Part shown: one piece after another, positions 7,293 through 15,859 of the stretch
Layout of the letters: each line of letters opens with the position of its first letter
Numbering within the stretch: the stretch's first letter is position 1
Assembly: GCA_963754445.1 (NCBI GenBank)
Contig: CAVWFT010000001.1
Location: 992,001 to 1,056,000, forward strand
Length of the DNA: 64,000 nucleotides
Origin: Bog-473 sp963754445
GTDB lineage: Bacteria > Actinomycetota > Acidimicrobiia > Acidimicrobiales > RAAP-2
Direction: 5' to 3'
Program-made: the position numbers and the translations under genes
The notes under the pieces: model-generated
Seen by the model: the letters and a program-made list of their open reading frames with translations, nothing else
Databases searched by the model: none
Told to the model about the DNA's origin: nothing

Positions 7293-9530
7293 TCAGGGCC
7301 TGATCGATCCGGCCAGCGCTCGTTCGGGCTCGGGGCCCGGTCCGCCGGCCGGTGCGAGGTCGTCCGCGTCGACCGACAGGTGGGGGAGGATCCGGTCCAG
7401 CCACGCCGGCAGCCACCAGTTCGCCTTGCCGAACAACATCATCAGGGAGGGCACGACGGCCATGCGGATGAGCACGGCGTCGACGAGCACGCCGCCGGCC
7501 AGACCGATGCCGAACTCCTTGATCACCCTCTGGCCACCGAGGATGAACGAGGCGAACACCAGGATCATGATGAGGGCGGCCGCCGTGATGGTCTTGCCCG
7601 TGGCGGCCAGGCCGTTGCGCACCGCCACCCGGTTGTCCCCGCCGGACTTGATGTATTCCTCGTGCATTCGCGAGACCAAGAACACCTGGTAGTCCATCGA
7701 GAGTCCGAAGAGGATGGCGAAGAGCATGACCGGGAGGAAGGCCTCGACCGGGCTGGTGCCGGTGAGGCCGATCAGAGAGCCCCCGTCGCCCCACTGGAAC
7801 ACGGCCACCAACATGCCGAAGGCCGCGCCGATGGAGAGCAGGTTCATGCAGGCGGCGGTCAGCGGGATCAGCAGCGAGCGGAACACGATCATCAGCAGGA
7901 TGAAGGACAGCAGCACCACCAGGCCGATGAACAGCGGCAATTTCGAGCTCAGCACGTTGGCGAAGTCGATGTAGATCGCCGTGGTGCCGCCCACGAGGAG
8001 AGTGAGCCCCGAGTGTCCGACGGCGGCCGGGATGGTGTCGGAGCGGAGATGGTTGACGAGGTCGGTCGTCGCCTGGTCCTGCGGTGCCGTGGTCGGATAG
8101 ACGTTCATCAACATCACGTCGCCGGTGCCCGTCTTCGACGGGATGTAGATCGCCGTGGGCTTGGCCGCCACGCCCGGCTGCTTGGCGATGTCGTCGGCCA
8201 CCGTGTCGATCACGGCGCGTTGGTCCGGTTGGACGACGCCCACGATCTGCAGCGGTCCGGTGTAGCCGGGACCGAAACCCCGGGACAGCATGTCGAAGGC
8301 GACCCGGGTCGGCGTGCCGGCCGGGTCGGTGCCCTGGTCCGCCGAGCCCAGTTGCAACGAGAAGAAGGGCACGGCGATGACCACGATGATGGCCAGCGCC
8401 ACCCCGGCCGAGAGCCAGGGGTACTTCTGCACCCGGTCGGCCCACTTGGGCCAGAAGCCCTTGCTGTCGGCCCCGACGATGCGCGGCCCGTTCAGGGCCA
8501 GGTTCCTCTTCTGGGAACGGCTCATGACCTTGGGGCCGAGGAAACCCAGCATGGCCGGCAACAGGGTGAGGGCGGCGATCATCGTCAGGGCGACACCGGT
8601 GGCCGCGGCCAGGGCGAGGCCGTACAGGAAGCTCACGCCGATGGCGAACATGCCGAGGAGGGCGATGCACACGATGATGCCGGCGAACAACACGGCCCGA
8701 CCCGACGTGTTCACCGCGTTGATGATCGACTCCTCCGGGATGCGCCCGGCCACCAGGCCCTGTCGATGTCTGGTCACGATGAAGAGCGCGTAGTCGATGC
8801 CGACGCCCAGTCCGATGAGGAGCATGACTTCGGGAGAGATCGACGGCATGCCGATGGCATGACTGAGGAGGCCGATCACCCCGACGGCCGTGCCGAGCGC
8901 CAGGAGCGCGGAGAGGATGGGCAGGAGCGCCGCGTACACGGATCCGAAGACGAGCAGCAGGACGATCAAGGCCAGCAGGACGCCCAACCCCGTGCTGCTG
9001 AAGGAGGGATTGTTGGCGTTCTCGGCCAACGCCCCGGTGACGGCCACGGTCAATCCGTCGCCCGACGTGCTGGTGATGGTGTTGACGAACTTCTTTGCCT
9101 CGCTGTTGGAGATGAGGTTCGGTTGTTTGTCGAACGACACGTTCAGGAAACCGACGGTCTTGTCTGGGCTGATGTCGGCAGTGTCGACGAGGTTGCCTTC
9201 CGAGTCGTAGGGGCTGGCCACCACCGACACGTTGGGCAACTTCTGGATCTTCTGCACCATGGTGTTGATGCGTTGTCCGACCGCCTGGTCGGTCAGGCTG
9301 CCGCCATCGGTTGTGCCGAAGACGACTTGCTCCGTGTCGCCCGAGCGGGCCGGCGCGACGGATTTCAACAGATTGATGGCGTCGAACGACTGCGTGTGGG
9401 GGAAGTTGAAGTTGTCCGAGTACGCCGTGCCGACGGACTTGACGGTGAAGATGCTCACGACCAGTACGACGATCCAAAGAAGGACCACGATCCGGCGATG
9501 ACGGACACACCACCCGGCGAGGGTGCGCAT
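7293..9530 (-). CDS. MMPL family transporter
   Basis: A 745-residue RND-superfamily transporter of the MmpL type. It begins with a cytoplasmic lead and TM1 (IVVLLWIVVLVVSIFTV) and has two large extracytoplasmic domains. There are two hydrophobic bundles of about five helices each, carrying the diagnostic Gly-x3-Asp-Tyr signatures (GLGVGIDYALFIVTRHR and GLSMDYQVFLVSRM) whose Asp-Tyr pairs relay protons. MmpL proteins export lipids, siderophores or other hydrophobic compounds in a proton-driven way; the cargo cannot be inferred. A run of charged residues follows the last helix. It stands as a single gene, convergent with the aldo/keto reductase. A purine-rich GAGGAGAT lies just upstream of ATG 9530. 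Confidence 0.92.
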   Translation of the reverse strand: MRTLAGWCVRHRRIVVLLWIVVLVVSIFTVKSVGTAYSDNFNFPHTQSFDAINLLKSVAPARSGDTEQVVFGTTDGGSLTDQAVGQRINTMVQKIQKLPNVSVVASPYDSEGNLVDTADISPDKTVGFLNVSFDKQPNLISNSEAKKFVNTITSTSGDGLTVAVTGALAENANNPSFSSTGLGVLLALIVLLLVFGSVYAALLPILSALLALGTAVGVIGLLSHAIGMPSISPEVMLLIGLGVGIDYALFIVTRHRQGLVAGRIPEESIINAVNTSGRAVLFAGIIVCIALLGMFAIGVSFLYGLALAAATGVALTMIAALTLLPAMLGFLGPKVMSRSQKRNLALNGPRIVGADSKGFWPKWADRVQKYPWLSAGVALAIIVVIAVPFFSLQLGSADQGTDPAGTPTRVAFDMLSRGFGPGYTGPLQIVGVVQPDQRAVIDTVADDIAKQPGVAAKPTAIYIPSKTGTGDVMLMNVYPTTAPQDQATTDLVNHLRSDTIPAAVGHSGLTLLVGGTTAIYIDFANVLSSKLPLFIGLVVLLSFILLMIVFRSLLIPLTAACMNLLSIGAAFGMLVAVFQWGDGGSLIGLTGTSPVEAFLPVMLFAILFGLSMDYQVFLVSRMHEEYIKSGGDNRVAVRNGLAATGKTITAAALIMILVFASFILGGQRVIKEFGIGLAGGVLVDAVLIRMAVVPSLMMLFGKANWWLPAWLDRILPHLSVDADDLAPAGGPGPEPERALAGSIRP

Positions 9531-9621
9531 TAAGAAGATCTCCTCGAGAAGATAGGACGCGGTGGGGGGCCGACGTCACAGCGTGAGTGCAATTGTACCG
9601 GCCCCCGGGCCGTTGACGGAA

Positions 9622-10095
9622 TCAGCCGTCCGGCCCCTGGTGCACCAGGGCGTCGAACACCGGTGGTGCGAGCCGGTCCGCAGAGCTGGCCGAACGGGCC
9701 ACGAGCCGGCCGGCCAGCACCGGATGTTGCTCGGGGATGGCGAAGAACTCACGTTGGTGCAAGGTCAACAGTGTCACCGGGGAGAGGGCCACGACCGCGA
9801 TGGGGGAGATCTGGCCGTTCAGGAGCGAGTGCTCCGACCACGAGTCGCCGTGACCGAGCAGACCGATGGGTCTCTCGTTGCGCTGGACGATGACATGTCC
9901 GGCGAGGAGCACGTGCCACCGGCGCACGGGGACGCCCTGGGCCTGGATCACTTGTCCCGGATGGGCCGTGCACGTGTCGCCCATGGCTTCGATCCGGTCG
10001 ATCTCGTCGATCGGGAGGCCGGCGAAGAGGGGTAGGGCCCGCACGCGGGAGGACGGGTCCGCCTCCATCGTGCGCAGGGGAGTCCGGGCGTGCAT
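9622..10095 (-). CDS. Cyclic-nucleotide-binding-domain-like protein
   Basis: A 157-residue protein built of one CNMP/CAP-type beta-roll. An N-terminal SSRVRALPLFAGLPIDEIDRI is the classic entry helix of the domain, and later strands include GQVIQAQG, WHVLLAGHVIVQ, GDSWSEHSLL and LLTLHQREFFAI. The canonical cyclic-nucleotide contact (Arg after an Ala-Leu turn) is replaced by GDSWSEHS, so nucleotide binding is doubtful. No DNA-binding domain is present, so it is not a complete CRP regulator. The start ATG 10095 overlaps the stop of the DUF1707 gene in a TGATG junction, which implies translational coupling and membership in the envelope-stress gene group. A role as a small regulatory or adapter protein is inference. 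Confidence 0.75.
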   Translation of the reverse strand: MHARTPLRTMEADPSSRVRALPLFAGLPIDEIDRIEAMGDTCTAHPGQVIQAQGVPVRRWHVLLAGHVIVQRNERPIGLLGHGDSWSEHSLLNGQISPIAVVALSPVTLLTLHQREFFAIPEQHPVLAGRLVARSASSADRLAPPVFDALVHQGPDG

Positions 10096-10562
10096 CAGTG
10101 ATCCATGACCGAGCTGGGCGGACGGCCGCTGCCGATGGGAGGCCGGTGATGATGGTGATGGTGACCGGAGTAACGCCAGGCGAAGAAGGCGACGACGGCG
10201 ATCAGGAACCACGGAACGTGGTACATCGGGTAGAAGGGCACGGTGGCGCCGGCCACGATGGCGAGGAACACCACCAGCAAGACGGCGGGCACGATGCGTC
10301 GCCGCCGCGGTGGGGCTGGCGGCGGTTCACTGTGCAGCCGGGGCAGGTCGCCGAACAATCCGTTCAGATCGCCGCGCGTCGTGGCCGACATCGCCGTGTC
10401 GAGTCGGTTCTTGAATTCGGTCTCGTCGAGTCGGCCCTCGGCGTAGTGGCGGGACAACGCGTCCGCCACGGCGTTGCGCTCGTCGTCCGACGCCCGCATG
10501 GTGGCATCTCCGGTGTCGCGTCGGCCCGTCGGATAGACGGGATCCCAGCGGTAGTAACGCAT
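10095..10562 (-). CDS. DUF1707 (SHOCT-like) membrane protein
   Basis: A 155-residue protein. The DUF1707 domain (MRASDDERNAVADALSRHYAEGRLDETEFKNRL) occupies about residues 22-70, with the GLFGDLP end motif. It is followed by a proline/arginine linker, two hydrophobic helices (IVPAVLLVVFLAIVAG and WFLIAVVAFFAW) and a six-histidine run near the C-terminus. DUF1707 is a small helical domain frequent in actinobacterial membrane proteins near PspC and LiaF-like genes. The start at 10562 is supported by GAGAGGA six bases upstream; the conserved domain would also allow ATG 10499. It is coupled to the downstream cNMP-like gene and follows the PspC gene, so the three probably form one unit. Confidence 0.85.
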   Translation of the reverse strand: MRYYRWDPVYPTGRRDTGDATMRASDDERNAVADALSRHYAEGRLDETEFKNRLDTAMSATTRGDLNGLFGDLPRLHSEPPPAPPRRRRIVPAVLLVVFLAIVAGATVPFYPMYHVPWFLIAVVAFFAWRYSGHHHHHHRPPIGSGRPPSSVMDH

Positions 10563-10624
10563 TCCATGTCCTCTCGTCTTGTCGTCTCGTCTTGTCGTCG
10601 TGTCGTCGTGGTGGGGCCGAGCCC

Positions 10625-10930
10625 TCAGAAGGCGCCCCGCGCCCTTTCGCGGGCCAGGAGCTCCTCGGCCACCGAGAGGTCGGTCTCGTCGTCGGGGATG
10701 AGGAGCCAGCCGGCCGCGTAGAGCGGGAGGGCCAGGCCGCCGAGGAAGGCCAGGGCGACGAAGCCGATGCGCACGATCGTCGGGTCGACGTCGAAGTAGT
10801 CGGCCAGCCCGGAGGCGACGCCGGCGACCATCCGGCCACGCGTACCCCGGTGCAGCCGGGCCTCGTGGCCTGCGGGGGGAATCTGGGCGGAGCCGGGGGC
10901 GCCGGCGGTATCTGCGGTGGTGGTGTCCAT
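10625..10930 (-). CDS. PspC domain protein
   Basis: A 101-residue PspC-domain protein. The family signature is complete: LHRGTRGRMVAGVASGLADYFDVDPTIVRI, then a hydrophobic helix (FVALAFLGGLALPLYAAGWLLIP) ending in the typical IPD motif and a short acidic tail. PspC proteins are inner-membrane sensors or effectors of envelope stress. The gene is divergent from the sensor kinase at 11015, which carries its own PspC domain. The 84 bp between them must hold both promoters, fitting a shared-regulation module. ATG 10930 is the only plausible start. Confidence 0.9.
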   Translation of the reverse strand: MDTTTADTAGAPGSAQIPPAGHEARLHRGTRGRMVAGVASGLADYFDVDPTIVRIGFVALAFLGGLALPLYAAGWLLIPDDETDLSVAEELLARERARGAF

Positions 10931-11014
10931 CGGTCCAGGGTGGACCCCGGGCGCAACGGGGGAAATCCGGCAACACCCTGGTCGGACCCTGAGCGGGGCC
11001 CCGGGACCTCAGGG

Positions 11015-12475
11015 ATGTCCCTGATACCCCCGGTCGACGGCCCGCGCGACCATGGGGGCATCGCCGACGCGCCCGATCCCGCCACGCAGCCGGCCCCCGA
11101 GGCCGACCGCCCGACCCCGCCGTGGCCGGGCGCGTCCTGGCACGGCTCGCGCCGGCACCGCCACGACCACTGGTCGGCCGACGACATCTGGGTCGGCCGC
11201 CGCGACCGTGCCCCCCACCACCACGGCCGCTCACTGGTCCGCCGGCTCACCGGTCTGCGCCGGAGCCCGGACAACCGCGTGCTCGGGGGTGTCTGCGGCG
11301 CCGTCTCCGAGTCGTTCGGCATCGACGTCACCTGGGTGCGGATCGGCGTCGTCGTGCTGTCCCTCTTCACCGGCGTCGCCATCCTGCCCTACGCGTTGGC
11401 CTGGCTCCTGATCCCGATGCAGGGCGAGGGCACCAGCATCTTCCACCGGGCCGTGAACGACCGCGGCGGAATCCGGCTGCTCATCGCACTGGTGCCGCTC
11501 CTGATCGTGGCCCAGGTCGTGGTGACCTCGCTGCACCTGGGCTACCTCGGCCTGATCGGCTGGCCCACCATCCTGGCCGTCGGCATCGGCGTGCTCATCT
11601 GGCGCAACGCCGGCGAATCCGAGCGGACCTTCCTCCAAGAGGACATCGTGCCCCTGGTGGCCCAGAACACCGAGGGCCGGGGTCGGCGCGTCGTCGTCGT
11701 CCGGGTGGCCATCGGCGTCGCCATCGGGATGGTCGGCGTCGGGCTGCTGGTGATGGACCACCGCTACACCGCGGCGGCCACGTTGCGGCCGGTCGGGGGC
11801 GCCTTCCTCCTACTGGCGGCGGTCGTGGTCGTCTTCGGGCCCTGGTGGCTGAGCCTGGTGCGTGACCTCATCGCCGAGCGCCAGGCCCGCGCCCTGGCCG
11901 AGGAGCGGGCCCAGATGGCCGCCCACGTCCACGACTCGGTGCTCCAGACACTCGCCCTCATCCAGCGCTCGGCCGACGATCCCCAGAACGTGGTCCGGCT
12001 GGCCCGCTCCCAAGAACGCGAGCTGCGGGCCTGGCTCTTCGAGGGACGGGCACCCGGCGCCATCGGCGAGGGAGCGTCGGTCCTGGCCGACGGCATCGGT
12101 CTGCTGCAGCGCCAGGTCGAGGCGGACCACGGGATCACGGTCCAGGTGGTGCTCGTCGGGGACTGCGAGCTGGACGAGGCGCTGCGTGCCCTGCTCGATG
12201 CCGCCCGCGAGGCCACCGTCAACGCGGCCAAATGGTCCGGCGCCGACCAGGTGTCGCTCTACGCCGAGGTCGAGGCCGATCAGGTGATGCTCTACGTGCG
12301 CGACCGCGGCCACGGTTTCGACCCCGATGCCGTGCCCGAGGGTCGCCAGGGGATCGCCCAGTCAATCCGGGCCCGCATGACCCGCTTCGGCGGTTCGGCG
12401 TCCATCCGCTCCGCTCCTGGGGACGGGGCCGAGGTGCAGCTCTGCATGCCCCGCCGGACCGAACGGGTCACGTGA
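11015..12475 (+). CDS. PspC-fused sensor histidine kinase (LiaS/DesK type)
   Basis: A 486-residue kinase. A proline- and histidine-rich cytoplasmic leader (1-75) is followed by a PspC domain (about 80-136: NRVLGGVCGAVSESFGIDVTWVRI). Then come further membrane helices (about 152-198 and 226-280) and a HisKA_3-type dimerisation helix with phospho-acceptor His306 in HVHDSVLQTL. The C-terminal GHKL ATPase has an N-box in DAAREATVNAAKWSG and a G-box in RDRGHGFDP. The usual sensory region is replaced by the PspC/membrane part, as in LiaS-like actinobacterial kinases that sense envelope damage. ATG 11015 is the first start after the divergent PspC gene; its ribosome site is weak. It overlaps the regulator gene by four bases. 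Confidence 0.9.
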   Translation: MSLIPPVDGPRDHGGIADAPDPATQPAPEADRPTPPWPGASWHGSRRHRHDHWSADDIWVGRRDRAPHHHGRSLVRRLTGLRRSPDNRVLGGVCGAVSESFGIDVTWVRIGVVVLSLFTGVAILPYALAWLLIPMQGEGTSIFHRAVNDRGGIRLLIALVPLLIVAQVVVTSLHLGYLGLIGWPTILAVGIGVLIWRNAGESERTFLQEDIVPLVAQNTEGRGRRVVVVRVAIGVAIGMVGVGLLVMDHRYTAAATLRPVGGAFLLLAAVVVVFGPWWLSLVRDLIAERQARALAEERAQMAAHVHDSVLQTLALIQRSADDPQNVVRLARSQERELRAWLFEGRAPGAIGEGASVLADGIGLLQRQVEADHGITVQVVLVGDCELDEALRALLDAAREATVNAAKWSGADQVSLYAEVEADQVMLYVRDRGHGFDPDAVPEGRQGIAQSIRARMTRFGGSASIRSAPGDGAEVQLCMPRRTERVT

Positions 12476-13128
12476 GCCCCGAAGGCCGGCCCCGCGTCTT
12501 CTTGGTCGAGGATCACGCCGTGTTCCGGGCCGGCGTCAAGGCCGAGCTCGGGGATGCGGTCGAGGTGGTGGGGGAGGCCGACGAGGCCGGTGCCGCGGTG
12601 GAGTTGATCGGCGAACGGCTCCCCGACGTGGTCCTCCTCGACGTCCACCTGCCCGGAGGTGGCGGCCACGCCGTCCTGCGCGGCGTGCTGCCTCTCCATC
12701 CTGAGGTGCAATTCCTGGCCCTCTCCGTCTCGGATGCGCCCGAAGACGTCATCGACGTCATCCGGGCCGGCGCCCGTGGCTACGTGACCAAGACCATCTC
12801 GGGTCCCGAGCTGCTCCAGGCCGTCTATCGGGTGGCGGCCGGTGACGCCGTCTTCTCGCCTCGGCTGGCCGGATTCGTCCTCGACGCCTTTGCCCACGGG
12901 GGCGCCGCCCCGGCGGCCCGCCTCGATCCCGAGCTCGACCAGCTGTCCCCGCGTGAGCGCGAGGTCCTCCGCCTGATCGCCCGGGGCTACACCTACAAGG
13001 AGGTCGGACGCGACCTGAGTATCTCGGCCAAGACGGTCGAGACCCACGTCTCGTCGGTCCTGCGCAAGCTGCAACTGTCCACCCGTCACGAGCTGACCAG
13101 GTGGGCCACCGACCGCCGCTTGGTCTAG
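12472..13128 (+). CDS. LuxR/NarL-family response regulator
   Basis: A 218-residue response regulator. The receiver domain (1-125) has the acidic pair in VFLVEDHAVF, the phospho-acceptor Asp57 in VVLLDVHLPG and the conserved Lys in GYVTKTIS. The GerE/LuxR helix-turn-helix (about 150-212) begins LSPREREVLRLIARG and continues with the recognition helix in SAKTVETHVSSVLRKLQL. GTG 12472 overlaps the kinase stop (GTGA), so kinase and regulator are co-translated and certainly partners. The likely targets are the divergent PspC/DUF1707 genes and the operon itself, by analogy with LiaR systems; no operator was identified. Confidence 0.93.
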   Translation: MSPEGRPRVFLVEDHAVFRAGVKAELGDAVEVVGEADEAGAAVELIGERLPDVVLLDVHLPGGGGHAVLRGVLPLHPEVQFLALSVSDAPEDVIDVIRAGARGYVTKTISGPELLQAVYRVAAGDAVFSPRLAGFVLDAFAHGGAAPAARLDPELDQLSPREREVLRLIARGYTYKEVGRDLSISAKTVETHVSSVLRKLQLSTRHELTRWATDRRLV

Positions 13129-13139
13129 AACAGGGGGCC

Positions 13140-13898
13140 ATGCCCCAAGACCTCGCCGCTGAGCATCGCGACGCCGGACTCCTGGCCCAACTGGCCGGGA
13201 AGGCGTTGATGGAACTGCGTGCCGACCCCTCGGGTCAGCGCGACCTCGGGGCGGCGGGGGACCGTGCGGCCCATCAGCTCCTCGTCGCCGAGCTGAACCG
13301 CTTGTACCCCGACGACCCCGTGCGCTCCGAGGAGGGGCTCGAGCACGTCTCGAGCACCGGCCGCCTCTGGATCGTCGACCCCCTGGACGGGACACGGGAG
13401 TTCCGCGAGCGTGATCGGGCCGACTGGGCCGTCCATGTCGCCCTCTCCATCGGGGGCGCACCGGTGGTGGGCGCCGTCGCCCTGCCCGCCCTCGACATGG
13501 TGCTCTCGACCGCCGAGCCGCCCGTCCTGACCCCCTTCGACGAGACCGAAGCGCCGCGCGTCGTCGTGTCGCGCAGCCGGCCGCCCGACGTCGCCTACCT
13601 CGTGACCGAGGCCATCGGCGGGGTCATGGTGCCCATGGGCTCGGCCGGGGCCAAGATCGCCGCGGTCATCCTGGGCTCGGCCGACGTCTACGTCCACGCC
13701 GGTGGCCAGTACGAGTGGGACTCGTGCGCGCCCGCCGCGGTCGCGTTGGCCTCGGGGTTGCACGCCAGTCGCCTCGACGGGGAGCCCCTGCGCTACGGGG
13801 AACCGGACGCCTGGCTGCCCGACCTGGTGGTGTGCCGCAGCGAGTACGCCAAGGCGGTGCTCGACGTGACCACCGGCCAGGGCCGGCCCCACTGGTAG
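13140..13898 (+). CDS. cysQ: 3'(2'),5'-bisphosphate nucleotidase CysQ-like
   Basis: A 252-residue inositol-monophosphatase-superfamily enzyme most like mycobacterial CysQ, which dephosphorylates PAP/PAPS (3'-phosphoadenosine nucleotides) in sulfur metabolism. Metal-binding motifs are complete: an Asp/Glu site in RSEEG, the WIVDPLDGTREF block, and the C-terminal YEWDSCAPAAVALASG block. The phrase DPLDGTREF followed by DWAVH is typical of the actinobacterial CysQ group rather than of inositol phosphatases. ATG 13140 has AGGGGG immediately upstream; it begins 11 bp after the response-regulator stop and could be read through from it. A strong hairpin at 13940-13974 ends the unit. A sulfotransferase, which would release PAP, is encoded at 25037-26234. 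Confidence 0.85.
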   Translation: MPQDLAAEHRDAGLLAQLAGKALMELRADPSGQRDLGAAGDRAAHQLLVAELNRLYPDDPVRSEEGLEHVSSTGRLWIVDPLDGTREFRERDRADWAVHVALSIGGAPVVGAVALPALDMVLSTAEPPVLTPFDETEAPRVVVSRSRPPDVAYLVTEAIGGVMVPMGSAGAKIAAVILGSADVYVHAGGQYEWDSCAPAAVALASGLHASRLDGEPLRYGEPDAWLPDLVVCRSEYAKAVLDVTTGQGRPHW

Positions 13899-13939
13899 GT
13901 CGTCCCGCGTACAGCGGGGACGCGGCCGGGCCGGAAACG

Positions 13940-13974
13940 ACAGAACCCCGTCTCACGAGGAGACGGGGTTCTGT
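13940..13974. terminator. Strong bidirectional hairpin terminator
   Basis: A perfect 15-bp inverted repeat (ACAGAACCCCGTCTC and its complement) encloses a five-base loop. It lies between the convergent cysQ (+) and cold-shock (-) genes. On the minus strand it is followed by TCGTTTCC, a modest T-containing tail; on the plus strand by GCAGAT. It probably serves both genes. Confidence 0.85.
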
Positions 13975-14023
13975 GCAGATAGGTTCGTCCGGTGCCGGCT
14001 TGTGTGGGGCCGGACCCGAGACG

Positions 14024-14228
14024 TCAGATGGCGCGCACGTTGGCGGCCTGCAGACCCTTGGGGCCTTGGTTCGTCTCGAACTCGACCTTCTGTCCTTCTT
14101 CGAGATTGCGGTAGCCCGTACCGCTGATCGCGCTCGAAATGCACGAATACGTCGGGGCCGCCACCGTCCTGAGTGATGAAGCCGAAGCCCTTCTCACCGT
14201 TAAACCACTTCACGGAACCAGTTGCCAT
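14024..14228 (-). pseudogene. Cold-shock protein gene with a single-base frameshift
   Basis: The gene encodes a CspA-type cold-shock protein (single OB-fold, RNP1 KGFGFI and RNP2 VFVHF), an RNA chaperone of about 67 residues. Frame one gives MATGSVKWFNGEKGFGFITQ up to VFVHF. After that the expected SAISGTGYRNLEEG and the final KGLQAANVRAI are encoded in the next frame, ending in TGA at 14024. One extra G at about 14135 causes the shift; without it the protein would be a textbook csp product. Read literally, translation would run on to 13953 and make a 91-residue protein with a scrambled second half. The perfect conservation on both sides argues for a sequencing error or a very recent mutation. 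Confidence 0.88.
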
Positions 14229-14466
14229 TGAAAATCCACTCCTCTCCTGGCCAGATTTGGCCCCGTGTTGAGAGGGGTCATGGCCGGTGGCTCTCTCGAG
14301 CCAGAGGGATTTCCAAACTGTGATGGTGGTGCCCTCGGGCGAAACCATAGCGCGCCCCCTTGGGGCGGGGGAGTTTTCGCCCAGGGACCGCGAATCGGTC
14401 ACCCATTGTTCACCGGCCCGCCGGTGCCTAGCTTGGACCTTGCTCCGACACCGTGAAGGGGGTCGC

Positions 14467-15813
14467 ATGACCGCTGTCGCCAACCGCTACCTCGAGGGAA
14501 TCTACGCCCCGGTCGGCCGCGAGGTCACCGCCACCGAACTGCAGGTCAAGGGGCATATTCCCTCCGCCCTCAACGGCCGCTACCTGCGCAACGGGCCCAA
14601 CCCGGTGCAGGCCCCCGACCCGGCCGTCTACCACTGGTTTGCCGGCGACGGCATGGTGCACGGGATCCGACTGCGTGACGGGAAGGCGGAGTGGTACCGA
14701 AACCGCTGGGTGCGCTCCACGCACGTGGCCGAGGTTCTGGGCGAAGCGCCGCGGCCCGGTCCGGCTCCCCACGGCGGCATGGACTTCGGGGCGAACACCA
14801 ACGTGGTCGGGCACGCCGGCCGCACCTTCGCCATCGTCGAGGCGGGCTCCCGGCCCATCGAGCTGACCGACGAGCTCGAGACGATCGGGCCCTGGGACTT
14901 CGACGGGGCCATCGACGGCGGCTACACGGCGCATCCCAAGCGCGACCCGCGCACCGGCGCGCTCTACGCCGTGTCGTACTACTGGGGCTGGGGCAACGAC
15001 GTGGAGGTGACGGTCATCGACCGTGCGGCGCAGGTGCGCTCGGCCCGGCGCGTCACCATGGGCGGCTCGGTCAGCCTGCACGACTGTGCGATCACCCAGC
15101 GCTACGTGGTCCTGCTCGATCTGCCCGTCGTCTTCAGCCTCGAAGCCGTGCAGTCCGGGGCCCAGTTCCCCTACCGCTGGCAGGAGGACTATCACTGCCG
15201 GGTGGGCCTGTTGCCCCGCGATGGGGACAGCACCGGGGTCGTCTGGCACGACGTCGAGCCGTGTTACGTCTTCCACTTCATGAACGCCTACGACGACGGC
15301 GACGGCGTCGTGCTCGACGTGATCCGCCACCCGTCCATGTTCCGTACCCAACTGCTCGGTCCCGACGAGGGCAAACCCACGCTCGATCGCTGGCGCCTCG
15401 ACGGCCGCGGCGGCGTGGTGAAGGAGGAGCGGCTCGACGAGGCCAGCCAGGAGTTCCCCCGGGTCGACGAGCGACTGGTGGGGTTGCCTCATCGGTACGG
15501 CTATACCTCGGGCTGGCTGGAGTATTCGGGCGAGCCGGCCCTGGTCCGGCACGACCTCGAGACGGGGGGCGTGAGCCGGCGCTCCTTCGGTCCGGGGGCC
15601 ATGGTGGGCGAAGCGGTGTTCGTCCCCCGCACCCTCGACGCCGCCGAGGACGACGGCTGGGTGCTCTCGCTGGTCCACTCGGTCGAGACCGGGACCTCCT
15701 CGCTCTACGTGCTCCATGCGGGGGACATCAACGCCGAACCCGAGGCCGTGGTGGACCTCCCGCAGCGTGTCCCGGCCGGTTTCCACGGCAACTGGGTCCC
15801 CGACCTGGGCTGA
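14467..15813 (+). CDS. Carotenoid oxygenase family protein
   Basis: A 448-residue enzyme of the carotenoid cleavage dioxygenase/RPE65 family, a seven-bladed propeller with an iron centre. The four histidines that bind iron are all found in family context: His156 (YTAHPKRDP), His205 (SLHDCAIT), His270 (VFHFMNAYDDGD) and His440 (GFHGNWVP). The N-terminal NGRYLRNGPNP and the GDGMVHGI segment are also diagnostic. Bacterial members cleave carotenoids, apocarotenals or stilbene-type phenylpropanoids; no carotenoid synthesis genes are nearby, so the substrate is open. ATG 14467 is preceded by GAAGGGGG. The 238-bp upstream gap is shared with the divergent csp gene. Confidence 0.93.
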   Translation: MTAVANRYLEGIYAPVGREVTATELQVKGHIPSALNGRYLRNGPNPVQAPDPAVYHWFAGDGMVHGIRLRDGKAEWYRNRWVRSTHVAEVLGEAPRPGPAPHGGMDFGANTNVVGHAGRTFAIVEAGSRPIELTDELETIGPWDFDGAIDGGYTAHPKRDPRTGALYAVSYYWGWGNDVEVTVIDRAAQVRSARRVTMGGSVSLHDCAITQRYVVLLDLPVVFSLEAVQSGAQFPYRWQEDYHCRVGLLPRDGDSTGVVWHDVEPCYVFHFMNAYDDGDGVVLDVIRHPSMFRTQLLGPDEGKPTLDRWRLDGRGGVVKEERLDEASQEFPRVDERLVGLPHRYGYTSGWLEYSGEPALVRHDLETGGVSRRSFGPGAMVGEAVFVPRTLDAAEDDGWVLSLVHSVETGTSSLYVLHAGDINAEPEAVVDLPQRVPAGFHGNWVPDLG

Positions 15814-15859
15814 CGAACGAACGCTTGGGCGGCCCGCCCGAGCGGGGTACTATCGGAGC

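Noticed and set aside
10571..10612. Low-complexity CGTCTTGTCGT repeats upstream of the DUF1707 gene
   Set aside because: Imperfect and short. It may merely reflect a purine-rich leader with the ribosome site on the minus strand; no regulatory claim is made.
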